DNA of 25,560 nucleotides from Anaerocolumna sp. (GTDB taxonomy: Bacteria > Bacillota > Clostridia > Lachnospirales > Lachnospiraceae): the NCBI GenBank assembly GCA_029256035.1, contig JAQSYR010000015.1:1-25560 (forward strand), written 5' to 3'. Position 1 is the first letter of the stretch. Every line of letters starts with the position of its first letter. Below the pieces are notes generated by a model that saw only the letters and a program-made list of their open reading frames with translations, did no database searches and was not told the origin of the DNA. Positions 7,878 through 16,335 of this stretch are shown here, one piece after another. The position numbers and the translations under genes were made by a program.

Positions 7878-8813
7878 ATGTATCATTTTATAGTAAATCC
7901 TCATTCACGTAGCAAAAAAGGGATAGAAGTATGGAATGTAGTTCAGCGGGAACTTAAAAATCAAAACGTTCCTTATGAAGTATATTATACTCGTAATGTT
8001 TTACATGCTACTGAGATTGCAGGCCAGATCTGCAGCAATGGGTCTGATGTGAAAAAAATTATAATTTTAGGTGGCGATGGAACAGTGAATGAAGTTATTA
8101 ATGGAATTCCTGATTTTGATAAAGTTCTGCTTGGATATATTCCCTCTGGATCCAGTAATGACTTAGCCAGAAGTTTATGCTTACCTAAGGACCCTCTAGA
8201 GAGCTTAAACCGAATTCTTTCACCTAGGAATTTTAAATATGTGGATATAGGTGTAATCTCTATAGATAACACTATGGGTAATCCTATTCAAAGCAGGAAA
8301 TTTGCAGTTAGCACAGGGACAGGCTTTGATGCTGCCATATGCGAAGAAATTCTTCAGACCAATTTAAAATCTACCTTAAATAAATTTGGATTAGGCAAAT
8401 TCTCTTATCTTATTGTAGCAATCAAACAATTACTAACTGCGCCTTTTCTTCAAGGTACCGTTACCATTGATGGCAATGTAACAAAAAAATATAAAGATAT
8501 ATTATTAATTACCAGTATGATTCATAAATTTGAGGGTGGTGGATTAAAACTGGTACCTTCCGCTAATCCAACGGATGGAAAGCTTTCTGTTTGTATTGTA
8601 AGCGGACTTTCCAGAGGAAAACTTTTATTTTTACTTCCCACTCTACTATTTGGCAAACATATTTACTTTAAAGGTGTGGAAACGTTTCATTGTAAGACCT
8701 TAGAGATTCATACAGAATTACCCGCTAAAGTTCATGTTGACGGTGAATATCCAGGTTCCTACAAACTTTTTAATATCTCATGTTTCCCGAAACAGTTAAG
8801 GATTATGAATTAA
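7878..8813 (+). CDS. Diacylglycerol/lipid kinase of the YegS/DgkB family, 311 aa
   Basis: These soluble ATP-dependent kinases phosphorylate diacylglycerol or related lipids at the membrane surface, often returning diacylglycerol to phospholipid synthesis. The N-terminal nucleotide-binding domain begins YHFIVNPHSRSKKG and carries the family signature GGDGT at 65-69, followed by GYIPSGSSNDLARSL. The C-terminal beta domain ends with VHVDGEYPGSYK, where a conserved Asp/Glu pair is expected. Length is normal. GGGAAGG lies 14 nt before ATG 7878, a little far, but an in-frame stop rules out much extension. The gene is alone on its strand. Its stop codon (8811-8813) overlaps the stop of the convergent helicase gene. 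The lipid substrate cannot be read from sequence. Confidence 0.9.
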   Translation: MYHFIVNPHSRSKKGIEVWNVVQRELKNQNVPYEVYYTRNVLHATEIAGQICSNGSDVKKIIILGGDGTVNEVINGIPDFDKVLLGYIPSGSSNDLARSLCLPKDPLESLNRILSPRNFKYVDIGVISIDNTMGNPIQSRKFAVSTGTGFDAAICEEILQTNLKSTLNKFGLGKFSYLIVAIKQLLTAPFLQGTVTIDGNVTKKYKDILLITSMIHKFEGGGLKLVPSANPTDGKLSVCIVSGLSRGKLLFLLPTLLFGKHIYFKGVETFHCKTLEIHTELPAKVHVDGEYPGSYKLFNISCFPKQLRIMN

Positions 8814-11245
8814 CGGAAAGAATTCCAGAATTTTGTAACTTCATCTTCTACTGTATCAGAATCAACAACAATATAAGGGAACCATTCTCTTGGGAACAGG
8901 TTCAGATACTGTTTTTGCTCAAAGCGTTCATCCAGCAACAGAATTGCTCCCTTATCTTCCATGGTACGAATTACTCTACCTGCTGATTGAAGTACTTTAT
9001 TCATTCCCTGGTAAAGATATGCATAATCAAACCCTCTTCCATTAATCTCATCATAATAATTGCGAAATAACTCTCTTTCGTTTCCAATCATGGGAAGACC
9101 TGTTCCAACAATTACCGAACCGATGAGCCGATCATTTTTTAAATCTATTCCCTCACTGAAAATTCCACCCATCACACAGAATCCAATTCTAGTCTTTTCC
9201 GGTTCTGCTGTAAATTCTTCTAAAAACTTTTCTTTTTCAATTTCACTCATATTACTAGTTTGTACTACAATATTACCAGTAAAATTGTCTGCAAAATTTG
9301 CCACCTGATTCATTATTTGATAAGAAGGGAAAAACACCATATAGTTTCCTATTTTTGCGCTGGTAAACTTAAGAATATACTCAAGTATTTTTTTATATTC
9401 GGAGTCATTTCTTCTGGTATATTTTGTACTAACATCTTTACCAATCATAAGAAGACGATTTTCTTTACGAAATGGTGAAGGTGCATATACAGCGTAATCT
9501 TCCTCCCTGCCGGCAAGCTGCTCCTTATAATACTGAATAGGTAATAATGTGGCCGAAAAAAAGATAGAACTTTTTCCTTTTTCCAGACACTGGTTCAGAT
9601 TAGTAGATGGATCCATGCAAAGTAATTTAATACGGAATTCATTCTGTTCATCATAATCAGTATAAGTTATATATTTATCATTATATACTTCATAAATATT
9701 CAAGAAATGGCGAATATCAAAATAGAGCTGCAGACATTCCTCTCTTCCTTCTAATAAAGTATTTTCCTGAAGAAATTCATCAAATTCAGTTAAGAGTCTC
9801 ATTAAATGAAGGACAAAATCAGATATATTTTCTTTTATGCTGCACTCTTCACATTCACGTTTCATCTTTAGTAAATCATCGTTGCAATTTTGTAATCCCT
9901 TTTCTAATTTTCCATGTTTGCCCTTTACTAATTTTCTAACTGCTAGAAACTGCTTTTTATATAGAATAGCACTATACATTTCTTTTGCACGTTCTACCAG
10001 ATTATGGGCTTCATCTATGAGAAAAGCATAATCATTTTTTCCTCCCTGAAAAAACCTTCTTAGATAAACATTAGGATCAAAGGCATAATTATAATCACAG
10101 ATTATGCAGTCAGCCCAGCTTGTTACATCCAGACACATTTCAAATGGGCATACCATGTATTTTTCTGCATATGTTATTATGGATTCTCTGCTGATTTCAT
10201 CTTCGTTCCTAAGCAAATCAAATACGGCATCATTTACTCTGTCAAAATGGCCTTTTGCTCTGGGGCAGGCCATGGGATTGCAATCTGGTTTATCTAAAAT
10301 GCAGATCTTATCCTTAGCTGTAATGGTTACACATTTGATAGAAAGGCCTTTTTTCGTTAAATGTTGTATAGTTTCTTCTGCTACTGTACGAGTAATGGTT
10401 TTGGCAGTAAGATAAAAGAGTTTACTTAATATTCCCTCGCCCATGGCTTTCACTGCAGGATAAAGGGTGGAAATGGTTTTGCCTACTCCTGTGGGAGCCT
10501 CAAGAAATAATCTTTTTTCCCTGAGAATGGTTTTATAGACATCTGTTACTAACTTTTTCTGGCCAGGCCGATATTCAAAGGGGAATTCCAGATTTTTAAT
10601 ACTTTCATCTCTTCTTATCTTCCAACGGCACTGCCAAGCTGCCCACTTCCCATATTCCCTAATCAAATGAAAAAACCATTCTTCTAATTCCTGAAATGAA
10701 AATCTTTCCTCAAAATATTTCATATTTTCTGTTTCAATGTTACAATAAGTGATTCGAATGCCCATACTGTCATGTTGATATAGCTTACTGTAAATATAAG
10801 CATAGCACATAGCCTGTGCTCTATGAACAGGCACCGGTTCCTGAATAAAGCTTAGTTCTCGGTAAACTGCCTTAATTTCATCTATTACAATTTTGGGGAC
10901 TTCTTGGGGACAGCTTAAGTTTTCCTCTTCTTGCTCTTCTACACAATTAAAGTTTTCCTCCTCTTGTCCATCTGCATTATTTATAATTCCATCTGCTCGT
11001 CCTTCCACACAGATTTCAAAATTAATATCTTCTTTGGTGTAAGGAATAGTTATACTTAACGGAAATTCTGCAGTATAATTAGAACCCATTCTTTTTTGTA
11101 TCTTTCGATGGATTCTACTGCCTTCCTGCATAGCATCGGTATCCTTACGCCCTCCAATTCGGTTATCCAAATCACCCGAACGGAGTATAAATTCAACCAG
11201 GTCCCTTACAGATATTTTAATTTTGTTCTGATTTATTTGATCCAT
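8810..11245 (-). CDS. XPD/DinG-type superfamily 2 helicase with N-terminal PD-(D/E)XK-like domain, 811 aa
   Basis: Residues 1-200 look like a RecB/Cas4-type nuclease domain: RADG with D85, then D122-E123-I-K125 and HRAQAMCYAYIY. Helicase motifs follow: Walker A EAPTGVGKT (K256), DEAH at 411-414, FFSATLLP, EGIDLKNDRLIG and QSAGRVIR. Between motifs I and II cysteines C315, C322, C327, C366 and C371 are arranged as in XPD/DinG iron-sulfur helicases, so a 4Fe-4S cluster is likely. Such enzymes unwind DNA with 5'-3' polarity; the exact role is unknown. An acidic insert with a duplicated EEEN(F/L) unit lies at about 90-116, between the two nuclease motifs. I prefer ATG 11245; an in-frame TTG at 11287 falls inside the hairpin at 11274-11310. 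The stop overlaps the lipid kinase stop. Confidence 0.85.
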   Translation of the reverse strand: MDQINQNKIKISVRDLVEFILRSGDLDNRIGGRKDTDAMQEGSRIHRKIQKRMGSNYTAEFPLSITIPYTKEDINFEICVEGRADGIINNADGQEEENFNCVEEQEEENLSCPQEVPKIVIDEIKAVYRELSFIQEPVPVHRAQAMCYAYIYSKLYQHDSMGIRITYCNIETENMKYFEERFSFQELEEWFFHLIREYGKWAAWQCRWKIRRDESIKNLEFPFEYRPGQKKLVTDVYKTILREKRLFLEAPTGVGKTISTLYPAVKAMGEGILSKLFYLTAKTITRTVAEETIQHLTKKGLSIKCVTITAKDKICILDKPDCNPMACPRAKGHFDRVNDAVFDLLRNEDEISRESIITYAEKYMVCPFEMCLDVTSWADCIICDYNYAFDPNVYLRRFFQGGKNDYAFLIDEAHNLVERAKEMYSAILYKKQFLAVRKLVKGKHGKLEKGLQNCNDDLLKMKRECEECSIKENISDFVLHLMRLLTEFDEFLQENTLLEGREECLQLYFDIRHFLNIYEVYNDKYITYTDYDEQNEFRIKLLCMDPSTNLNQCLEKGKSSIFFSATLLPIQYYKEQLAGREEDYAVYAPSPFRKENRLLMIGKDVSTKYTRRNDSEYKKILEYILKFTSAKIGNYMVFFPSYQIMNQVANFADNFTGNIVVQTSNMSEIEKEKFLEEFTAEPEKTRIGFCVMGGIFSEGIDLKNDRLIGSVIVGTGLPMIGNERELFRNYYDEINGRGFDYAYLYQGMNKVLQSAGRVIRTMEDKGAILLLDERFEQKQYLNLFPREWFPYIVVDSDTVEDEVTKFWNSFR

Positions 11246-11273
11246 TGCATTTCTTCTTTCCGTTATACTAACA

Positions 11274-11310
11274 ACGACGTCTGACAAACATAAGTATTAT
11301 CAGACGTCGT
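11274..11310. repeat. Perfect 11-bp inverted repeat in the leader of the helicase gene
   Basis: ACGACGTCTGA (11274-11284) and its complement (11300-11310) flank 15 nt. It lies between the stop of the low-complexity gene (11315) and the helicase start. On the minus strand it lacks a clear T-run after the stem; on the plus strand ATTTTTAA follows. It may be an attenuator, processing site or operator. Confidence 0.7.
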
Positions 11311-11314
11311 ATTT

Positions 11315-11914
11315 TTAATAATATTCGGTGTAATCTTCATCATCATCGCCAAATAAGCCTTGTTCATAGCCTTTCGTCCAGTTGGTGGTAGATGTTCTTC
11401 TTTGCTTTATAATTGGCTTATTGGGTTTTTCTGTTTTATTGCTTAATTCCTGACTCTTTTTCTGCATAACTTTTTTTTCTTTTTCTAAGCGTTTCATAAG
11501 CTCAAATTTATCTGGTTGCTGCTCTTTTTCTTTTGTTTGACTGGATTTCTTTTCACTTGACTTTCCCTTGTGCTTTTGTTCCATGTCATAGTCTTTATCT
11601 TTATCAAAACCCATGTTTCTAAAGTTCTTATTATATCCTGAAGAGGATTTTGAAAATTTATCTTTATTATCACTAAATGATTTTTCTTTATTGTATGGTC
11701 TATTTTCTTGATTATATGGTTTATTTTCTTTATTGTATGGTCTACTTTCTTTATAATACGGTTTTTTATCTTGATTATCCTTATTAAATGGTTTATAGTC
11801 TCGACTACCCTTATCAAAAGGTCTATTATCCCGACTAAGGTTCTTATCGTCTACACTACCTTGTCTACCCTGGTTCTGTCTTGGTCTGCTTACATAAGCA
11901 CTGGTTGTAGCCAC
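11315..11914 (-). CDS. Low-complexity, highly charged protein, 199 aa, unknown function
   Basis: I do not recognise a domain. Residues 1-100 are rich in Asn, Lys, Arg, Asp and Tyr and contain a heptad-like run of four units, KPYYKES, RPYNKEN, KPYNQEN and RPYNKEK. Residues about 115-160 are a Lys/Glu-rich stretch that may form a helix (FELMKRLEKEKKVMQKKSQE). The C-terminus is acidic (DDDEDYTEYY). It has no signal peptide and no membrane segment, so it should be cytoplasmic and largely disordered; nucleic-acid binding is a guess from its charge. The start is GTG 11914, with GAGAGGAG 8 nt upstream. A promoter lies at 12007-12034. It is followed by the helicase on the same strand, 69 nt away, with a hairpin between. 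Overlapping ORFs in other frames arise from the repeats. Confidence 0.7.
   Translation of the reverse strand: MATTSAYVSRPRQNQGRQGSVDDKNLSRDNRPFDKGSRDYKPFNKDNQDKKPYYKESRPYNKENKPYNQENRPYNKEKSFSDNKDKFSKSSSGYNKNFRNMGFDKDKDYDMEQKHKGKSSEKKSSQTKEKEQQPDKFELMKRLEKEKKVMQKKSQELSNKTEKPNKPIIKQRRTSTTNWTKGYEQGLFGDDDEDYTEYY
11684..11764. repeat. 21-bp coding tandem repeat
   Basis: About four imperfect units of 21 nt encode the (R/K)PYN(K/Q)E(N/K/S) units of the low-complexity protein. The period is a multiple of three, so copy number can vary in frame. Confidence 0.75.
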
Positions 11915-12006
11915 TGAATGTTCTCCTCTCTTTTAAAAACAATTACCTAATTCGGCCAGCCAATTGTCTGTTACCATCTTTGATTCCACAAGTCAAATCA
12001 CTTTTT

Positions 12007-12034
12007 ATTTTATAATATTTTTATATAAAGTCAA
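12007..12034 (-). promoter_or_regulatory. Promoter of the low-complexity protein/helicase unit
   Basis: Minus-strand TTGACT (12029-12034), 16 nt and TAAAAT (12007-12012), about 90 nt before GTG 11914. Confidence 0.55.
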
Positions 12035-12157
12035 CATATTTTTAAAAAATTCCTCACAATTTAAGGATAGATAAACCTTGCTTTTTTTCCATATATCTGT
12101 TAAAGTCATTTTGTTAGGATAGTGATAGTCTCTAACGAAAAAGATAAAACTTATAGT

Positions 12158-12233
12158 ACCATGGAAACGTATTAAGTCAGAGAAATTGCCAATACTAAAT
12201 AATTGGGATTACACTTTTCCCAAAACCCATGGT
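12158..12233 (+). promoter_or_regulatory. Potentially folded leader upstream of the DUF1292 gene
   Basis: This lies in the 342-nt gene-free stretch 11915-12256. ACCATGG at 12158-12164 can pair with its complement at 12227-12233, and an inner stem TTGGGA (12203-12208) pairs with TCCCAA (12218-12223). The stems are short. No riboswitch class I know is matched. Only weak promoter-like hexamers are seen around 12075-12105. Apart from the minus-strand promoter, nothing else was found in this stretch. Confidence 0.3.
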
Positions 12234-12256
12234 TAAATGAAAGCGAGGTATTTACG

Positions 12257-12521
12257 ATGAGTGGACACGAACACGGATGTGGATGCGGTCATGATCATGA
12301 ACATGAACACGATCATATGAATGTTTGTTGAAAACGAAGATAATGAAGAAGGCGAAATTTTCTTATATCAGTTCATTGAACATGAAGATGATGAAATTGA
12401 GTTACTTAATATTGATGACGATGATGAATTTGAAGCAGTTTCAGATGCTTTTGATGAATTAATGGATAGTGAAGAATTCGATGACATGTTAGATGAAGAT
12501 GAGGAAGAGGAAGAAGAATAA
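12257..12521 (+). pseudogene. DUF1292-family protein, broken by an internal deletion and frameshift
   Basis: ATG 12257 (GAGG 8 nt upstream) starts MSGHEHGCGCGHDHEHEHDH, the His/Cys-rich opening common in clostridial DUF1292 proteins. The frame stops at TGA 12329-12331. From about 12327 another frame gives the second half of the family: VENEDNEEGEIFLYQF, a DDDDEFEAVSDAFDELMD block and a poly-Glu tail ending at TAA 12519-12521. The usual middle segment of about 30 residues (a VTLTLDD opening through an IALLP-type strand) is absent. This fits one deletion of roughly 90-100 nt that is not a multiple of three; the size is an estimate from family memory. Translation from ATG 12321 would give only an acidic 66-residue tail. 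DUF1292 function is unknown. A terminator follows. Confidence 0.75.
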
Positions 12522-12560
12522 TTTCTATCTATTTTCCAGCAAGAGAACAAATATAAAGTC

Positions 12561-12606
12561 AAAAAGCGTTTTCAAAATTAATTTTGATAAACGCTTTTTT
12601 TATTTT
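12561..12606 (+). terminator. Rho-independent terminator after the DUF1292 gene
   Basis: A stem of about 18 bp (12561-12578 with 12581-12599, one bulged T) with AAGCG/CGCTT near its base is followed by a T-rich tract to 12608. It begins about 40 nt past the stop at 12521. Confidence 0.85.
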
Positions 12607-12679
12607 TTTGATTTGTGTCGTATGTCTTTTGTCTCGTTCATTTTAAATATTTCTGCCTATACTTTAGATGTCAAAGAAT

Positions 12680-14695
12680 TTATAAAGTATTTTTGTTTTC
12701 CATAACACTAAGCAGCCTATTTTGAATACAGAAATTAAGATCAAGGGTACGTTCTTTTTTTAGACGGTCAAAATATATGGTAATTTTATCCTGATGATTG
12801 CTTTTAATGATTCCTTCTCCAAATGTTTTATGAAATACCTGTGAACCAGGCACCAATCTTTCCAGGTCCAAAAGTAATTCACCAACAAATCTGGAAATGG
12901 CCAATTCTTTATTATATCGTTCCTTGACAGAGTAGATATGAAGGTATTCCTTAGCCCTAGTCATTGCTACATAGAAAAGTCTTCTCTCTTCCTCCATATC
13001 AGCTTCCACCATTGCTTTGCGGTGAGGTGTAATTCCTTCGTTGGCATCTGTTATAAAAACCACCTTATATTCTAAGCCTTTGGAGCTGTGCATGGTTGCC
13101 AGCGTAACACATTCCTTATTTCGCTTTTGCATGTTCTCATACTGTCTTTTTAATTCCTCTTTATAATCTTCTATATGCAAAAACCAATCTTCAAATGTTT
13201 TATAGTTTCTAGAGGTTTCCTGTAATTCATTTAGTGTCTCTAATAATTCATCTACCTTAATTCGTCGATAATCCGCGTATTCTGCCAGATAGTCTTCATA
13301 ACCAATGCCTTTTCGAATATAATTAATAGCTGCGAAAGGTGTCATCTCTTTTAGAAGTTGTAAATCATATTCTAGTTTATGGACCCGGTCAAGCATCCAT
13401 TCCTTATCACTGTAATATTCACGTAGCTCATTTAATTCTACCTGTGAATTAGGAAAGCATTCCCGGCTTATATAACGTTTGGGCCGATTGGCTATCTGAA
13501 GAAATAAACTTCTTTCTCTGCTCCCCATAGCAAGTTTAATATAGGCAATGATATTTCCTGCAATCCAGTGATCATAAATATTAGGAATCATATCCTTCAT
13601 CTGAAAAGGAACATTATATTCCATTAATTTCTCAATTAATGCCCTGGGCTGTGTGTTGGTTCGAAACAAAACTGCCATGTCTGAAAATGCCATACCATCC
13701 CGAAAGTACTGCAATATATTGGCAACCACCATGCTGTTTTGTTCTTTTAATTCCTGAAATACTTTAATTTTAATATCTTCTCCGCCCTGATTTGCCGCTT
13801 TTATATTCTTTGGAAATCTTTTTGAATTATTCTTTACCAGCGTAGCTGCATAGTCTATGATTTTCTGGGTTGACCGATAATTGGTATCTAATAGAATCCG
13901 CTTACCATCCGGATAATCCTTTTCAAAATTAAGCATTATTTCAGGCTTTGCACCTCGAAACCGATAGATTGACTGATCGTCATCTCCTACAATAAACAGA
14001 TTATTTTCAGGCTTTGCAAGAAGTCTTATAATATCATATTGTACTTTATTGATATCCTGGAATTCATCAATTAATATATATTGAAACTTCTTCTGCCATA
14101 CAGCAAGTATATCTGGCCTTTCTGACAAAAGTTCATAGCATAATACCAGCATATCATCAAAATCAATAAAATGAGACTTACGAAGCTTCTTTTCATAGGC
14201 TTCATAAATCATTTTAAATACTTCTTCTGAACAATTAATGGAATAATAATGTTCTAAACTTAACCGTTCTCCCTTAACCAGGCTAATCTCTGAACTTATA
14301 CCTGAGATAAATTCTTTCTCGTCATCAATTTCAAGCTGAAGCTGTTCTATAATTTCTTTAAAATATTGGTATTTCAGATCATCGCGAATAATATTAGAGG
14401 CATTGTAATGATACGCATATTTTAGAATTGTAAAGAATACTGCATGAAATGTTCCAAAGTTAACTCCTGAATATCTTGAACCAGTTAATTTATTAAAACG
14501 CTCTTTCATTTCTTCCGCTGCGGCTTTTGTAAAAGTAATAACCAGTATATGATAGGGGTTTACCCCATAATTTTCAATCAGCTGCTGGGTTCTTCGAGTA
14601 ATGACAAGAGTTTTTCCAGAACCGGGCCCAGCCAATACCAGCATGGGCCCTTTATTATGTTGAATTGCAATTATTTGTGATTGATTTATATTCAT
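12680..14695 (-). CDS. UvrD/PcrA-type superfamily 1 DNA helicase, 671 aa
   Basis: This is an ATP-dependent 3'-5' helicase of the UvrD/Rep/PcrA family, acting in repair and in clearing proteins from DNA. Motifs in order: Q-motif LNINQSQ-like start, Walker A GPGSGKT (K28), ITFTKAAAEEM, Walker B LIDEFQDIN, GDDDQSIYRFRGA, DTNYRST, TMHSSKGLEYKVVF and EEERRLFYVAMTRAK. Residues after about 615 (VFHKTFGEGIIKSN and onward) match the PcrA C-terminal Tudor-like domain, which contacts RNA polymerase in PcrA. The length is slightly below typical PcrA. ATG 14695 has no clear SD and lies 4 nt after the gltX stop, so translation is probably coupled to gltX. The exact ortholog (PcrA versus a clostridial UvrD paralog) is not settled. 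Confidence 0.9.
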   Translation of the reverse strand: MNINQSQIIAIQHNKGPMLVLAGPGSGKTLVITRRTQQLIENYGVNPYHILVITFTKAAAEEMKERFNKLTGSRYSGVNFGTFHAVFFTILKYAYHYNASNIIRDDLKYQYFKEIIEQLQLEIDDEKEFISGISSEISLVKGERLSLEHYYSINCSEEVFKMIYEAYEKKLRKSHFIDFDDMLVLCYELLSERPDILAVWQKKFQYILIDEFQDINKVQYDIIRLLAKPENNLFIVGDDDQSIYRFRGAKPEIMLNFEKDYPDGKRILLDTNYRSTQKIIDYAATLVKNNSKRFPKNIKAANQGGEDIKIKVFQELKEQNSMVVANILQYFRDGMAFSDMAVLFRTNTQPRALIEKLMEYNVPFQMKDMIPNIYDHWIAGNIIAYIKLAMGSRERSLFLQIANRPKRYISRECFPNSQVELNELREYYSDKEWMLDRVHKLEYDLQLLKEMTPFAAINYIRKGIGYEDYLAEYADYRRIKVDELLETLNELQETSRNYKTFEDWFLHIEDYKEELKRQYENMQKRNKECVTLATMHSSKGLEYKVVFITDANEGITPHRKAMVEADMEEERRLFYVAMTRAKEYLHIYSVKERYNKELAISRFVGELLLDLERLVPGSQVFHKTFGEGIIKSNHQDKITIYFDRLKKERTLDLNFCIQNRLLSVMENKNTL

Positions 14696-14699
14696 AGGC

Positions 14700-16166
14700 T
14701 TATATTAATTTGCTAAGCTTTTCTATAGCAACGTTGATACGGCGAAGACTTTCTTCTTTACCAATAATATTCATTATTTCATATGCACCACCTGGTGTTG
14801 ATTGTTTACCAGATACGGCTGTTCTAAGTGGCCACAGCCCCATACCATTTTTTATTTCTTTCTTTTGAATATATGCCATGACTGCTTCCTCAATTGCTGC
14901 CACAGAATAATCCTCTAATGCCGTAAGAATTGGCAGCTGCTCTTTTAGAATTTCTAATGAAATCTCTTCATTGGTCTTCATCTTCTTATGGGTATACATA
15001 GCTGTGTCATACTCAGGAAGTTCCTGGAAGAAGTCAATCATATCTTTAATGTCCAAGAATGTTTCAATTCTCGATTTTACAAGATCAGCGATTTTACGAA
15101 GATCTAAATCTTTTTGAATGACTTCCTTTACATATGGAATCGCCAACTCATAATAGGTTTCATTCTCCATCTTCTTAATATATTCACTATTCATCCATCT
15201 AAGCTTTGCCATGTCAAAAACTGCTGGAGACTTATTGATGTGATGATAATCGAATTCCTGTACTAATTCTTCAAGTGAGAAAATTTCTTGATTACTGGAA
15301 GAACTCCAACCTAGCAGTGCAATAAAATTCACTATTGCTTCCGTTACAAAACCAAGTTCTAATAAATCTTCAAAAGAAGAATGCCCGCTTCGTTTTGATA
15401 ATTTCTTGTGTTCTTCATTTGTAATTAATGGGCAGTGTACATATATGGGCTCTTCCCAGCCAAATGCATGGTATAGTCTTGCATATTTAGGCGAAGAGGA
15501 AAGGTATTCATTTCCTCGTACTACATGTGTAATCTCCATCAGATGATCATCTACAACATTGGCAAAGTTGTAAGTTGGGAATCCGTCAGATTTAATTAAT
15601 ATCATATCATCTAATTCCGCATTTTCAACTGTAATATCTCCATAGATAGCATCATGGAATGTAGTGGTTCCTTCCATGGGAATGTTCTGACGGATAACAT
15701 ATGGCATTCCAGATGCTAAGTTTGCTTTTACTTCTTCTTTTGATAAATTAAGGCAATGTTTATCATACTTCACTATTTCTTTGCCATCTTCTTCATTTAC
15801 AACACTCTTTAGGGTGCTTAATCTTTCTTTTGAACAGAAGCAGTAATAAGCTTCTCCCTTTTCTACCAATTGTTTTGCATACTCTAAGTAAATGCCTTGT
15901 GCCTGTCTCTCACTTTGTACATAGGGTCCAAATCCCCCATCCTTGTCCGGCCCTTCGTCATGGGTTAAGCCTGTAACTTTTAAGGTACGATATATAATAT
16001 CAAGGGCTCCCTCTACAAATCGTTCCTGATCTGTATCTTCAATTCTAAGAAGGAAGTCTCCCCCTTCATGCTTTGCTATTAGGTATTCATATAAAGCAGT
16101 TCTTAAGTTACCTACGTGCATTCTTCCTGTTGGGCTGGGTGCATATCTGGTTCTGATTTTTGTCAT
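14700..16166 (-). CDS. gltX: Glutamyl-tRNA synthetase, 488 aa
   Basis: This class I synthetase charges tRNA(Glu), and in many Firmicutes tRNA(Gln) as well, for later amidation. The HIGH-type motif is in PSPTGRMHVGNLRTAL (H17-V-G-N20). The KMSKS-type motif is KLSKR at 255-259, as in many GluRS. A Cys pair in YYCFCSKE (about 107-114) resembles half of the zinc site of bacterial GluRS. The C-terminal alpha-helical anticodon-binding region is complete and the length is normal. AGGAAAG lies 6 nt before ATG 16166. A strong promoter is at 16306-16333, and the roughly 130-nt leader holds tandem repeats but no recognisable T-box. It is followed directly by the UvrD-type helicase gene. Confidence 0.95.
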   Translation of the reverse strand: MTKIRTRYAPSPTGRMHVGNLRTALYEYLIAKHEGGDFLLRIEDTDQERFVEGALDIIYRTLKVTGLTHDEGPDKDGGFGPYVQSERQAQGIYLEYAKQLVEKGEAYYCFCSKERLSTLKSVVNEEDGKEIVKYDKHCLNLSKEEVKANLASGMPYVIRQNIPMEGTTTFHDAIYGDITVENAELDDMILIKSDGFPTYNFANVVDDHLMEITHVVRGNEYLSSSPKYARLYHAFGWEEPIYVHCPLITNEEHKKLSKRSGHSSFEDLLELGFVTEAIVNFIALLGWSSSSNQEIFSLEELVQEFDYHHINKSPAVFDMAKLRWMNSEYIKKMENETYYELAIPYVKEVIQKDLDLRKIADLVKSRIETFLDIKDMIDFFQELPEYDTAMYTHKKMKTNEEISLEILKEQLPILTALEDYSVAAIEEAVMAYIQKKEIKNGMGLWPLRTAVSGKQSTPGGAYEIMNIIGKEESLRRINVAIEKLSKLI

Positions 16167-16216
16167 ATTCTTTCCTACTTTCTATCGTTTTATAGAGGTT
16201 ACTCTCTATGAGTATT

Positions 16217-16294
16217 TTTATACGTTCTATTTATATACGTTCATTTATATACGTTCTATTTATATACGTTCATTTATATACGTTCTATTTATAG
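16217..16294. repeat. Tandem repeat of alternating 15- and 14-bp units in the gltX leader
   Basis: TACGTT recurs at 16221, 16236, 16250, 16265 and 16279, in units TATACGTTCTATTTA and TATACGTTCATTTA that alternate, so the full period is 29 bp. The block lies between the gltX promoter and its start codon and is therefore probably transcribed. Confidence 0.85.
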
Positions 16295-16305
16295 TACAAG
16301 GTAAT

Positions 16306-16333
16306 ATTATACCGAAACACTAAAATCTGTCAA
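16306..16333 (-). promoter_or_regulatory. Strong promoter of the gltX operon
   Basis: Minus-strand TTGACA (16328-16333), a 16-nt spacer and TATAAT (16306-16311): both hexamers match the consensus exactly. The transcript should start near 16299. Confidence 0.8.
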
Positions 16334-16335
16334 GA

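Noticed and set aside
7710..7904. 64-codon minus-strand ORF between the LiaF-like and lipid kinase genes
   Set aside because: It overlaps two promoters and the start of the lipid kinase, has no ribosome site and no family-like sequence.
11494..11817. 107-codon ORF within the low-complexity gene
   Set aside because: It is an Ile/Lys-rich shadow of the repeats; the other frame has the SD, a sensible start and the C-terminus.
12493..12705. 70-codon plus-strand ORF after the DUF1292 gene
   Set aside because: It runs through the terminator and into the end of the helicase gene; low complexity, no SD.
16217..16294. CRISPR array
   Set aside because: The period is 14-15 bp without unique spacers; it is a simple tandem repeat.
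16167..16305. T-box or other riboswitch in the gltX leader
   Set aside because: The leader consists mostly of 14/15-bp tandem repeats; no specifier loop, T-box sequence or terminator stem was seen.
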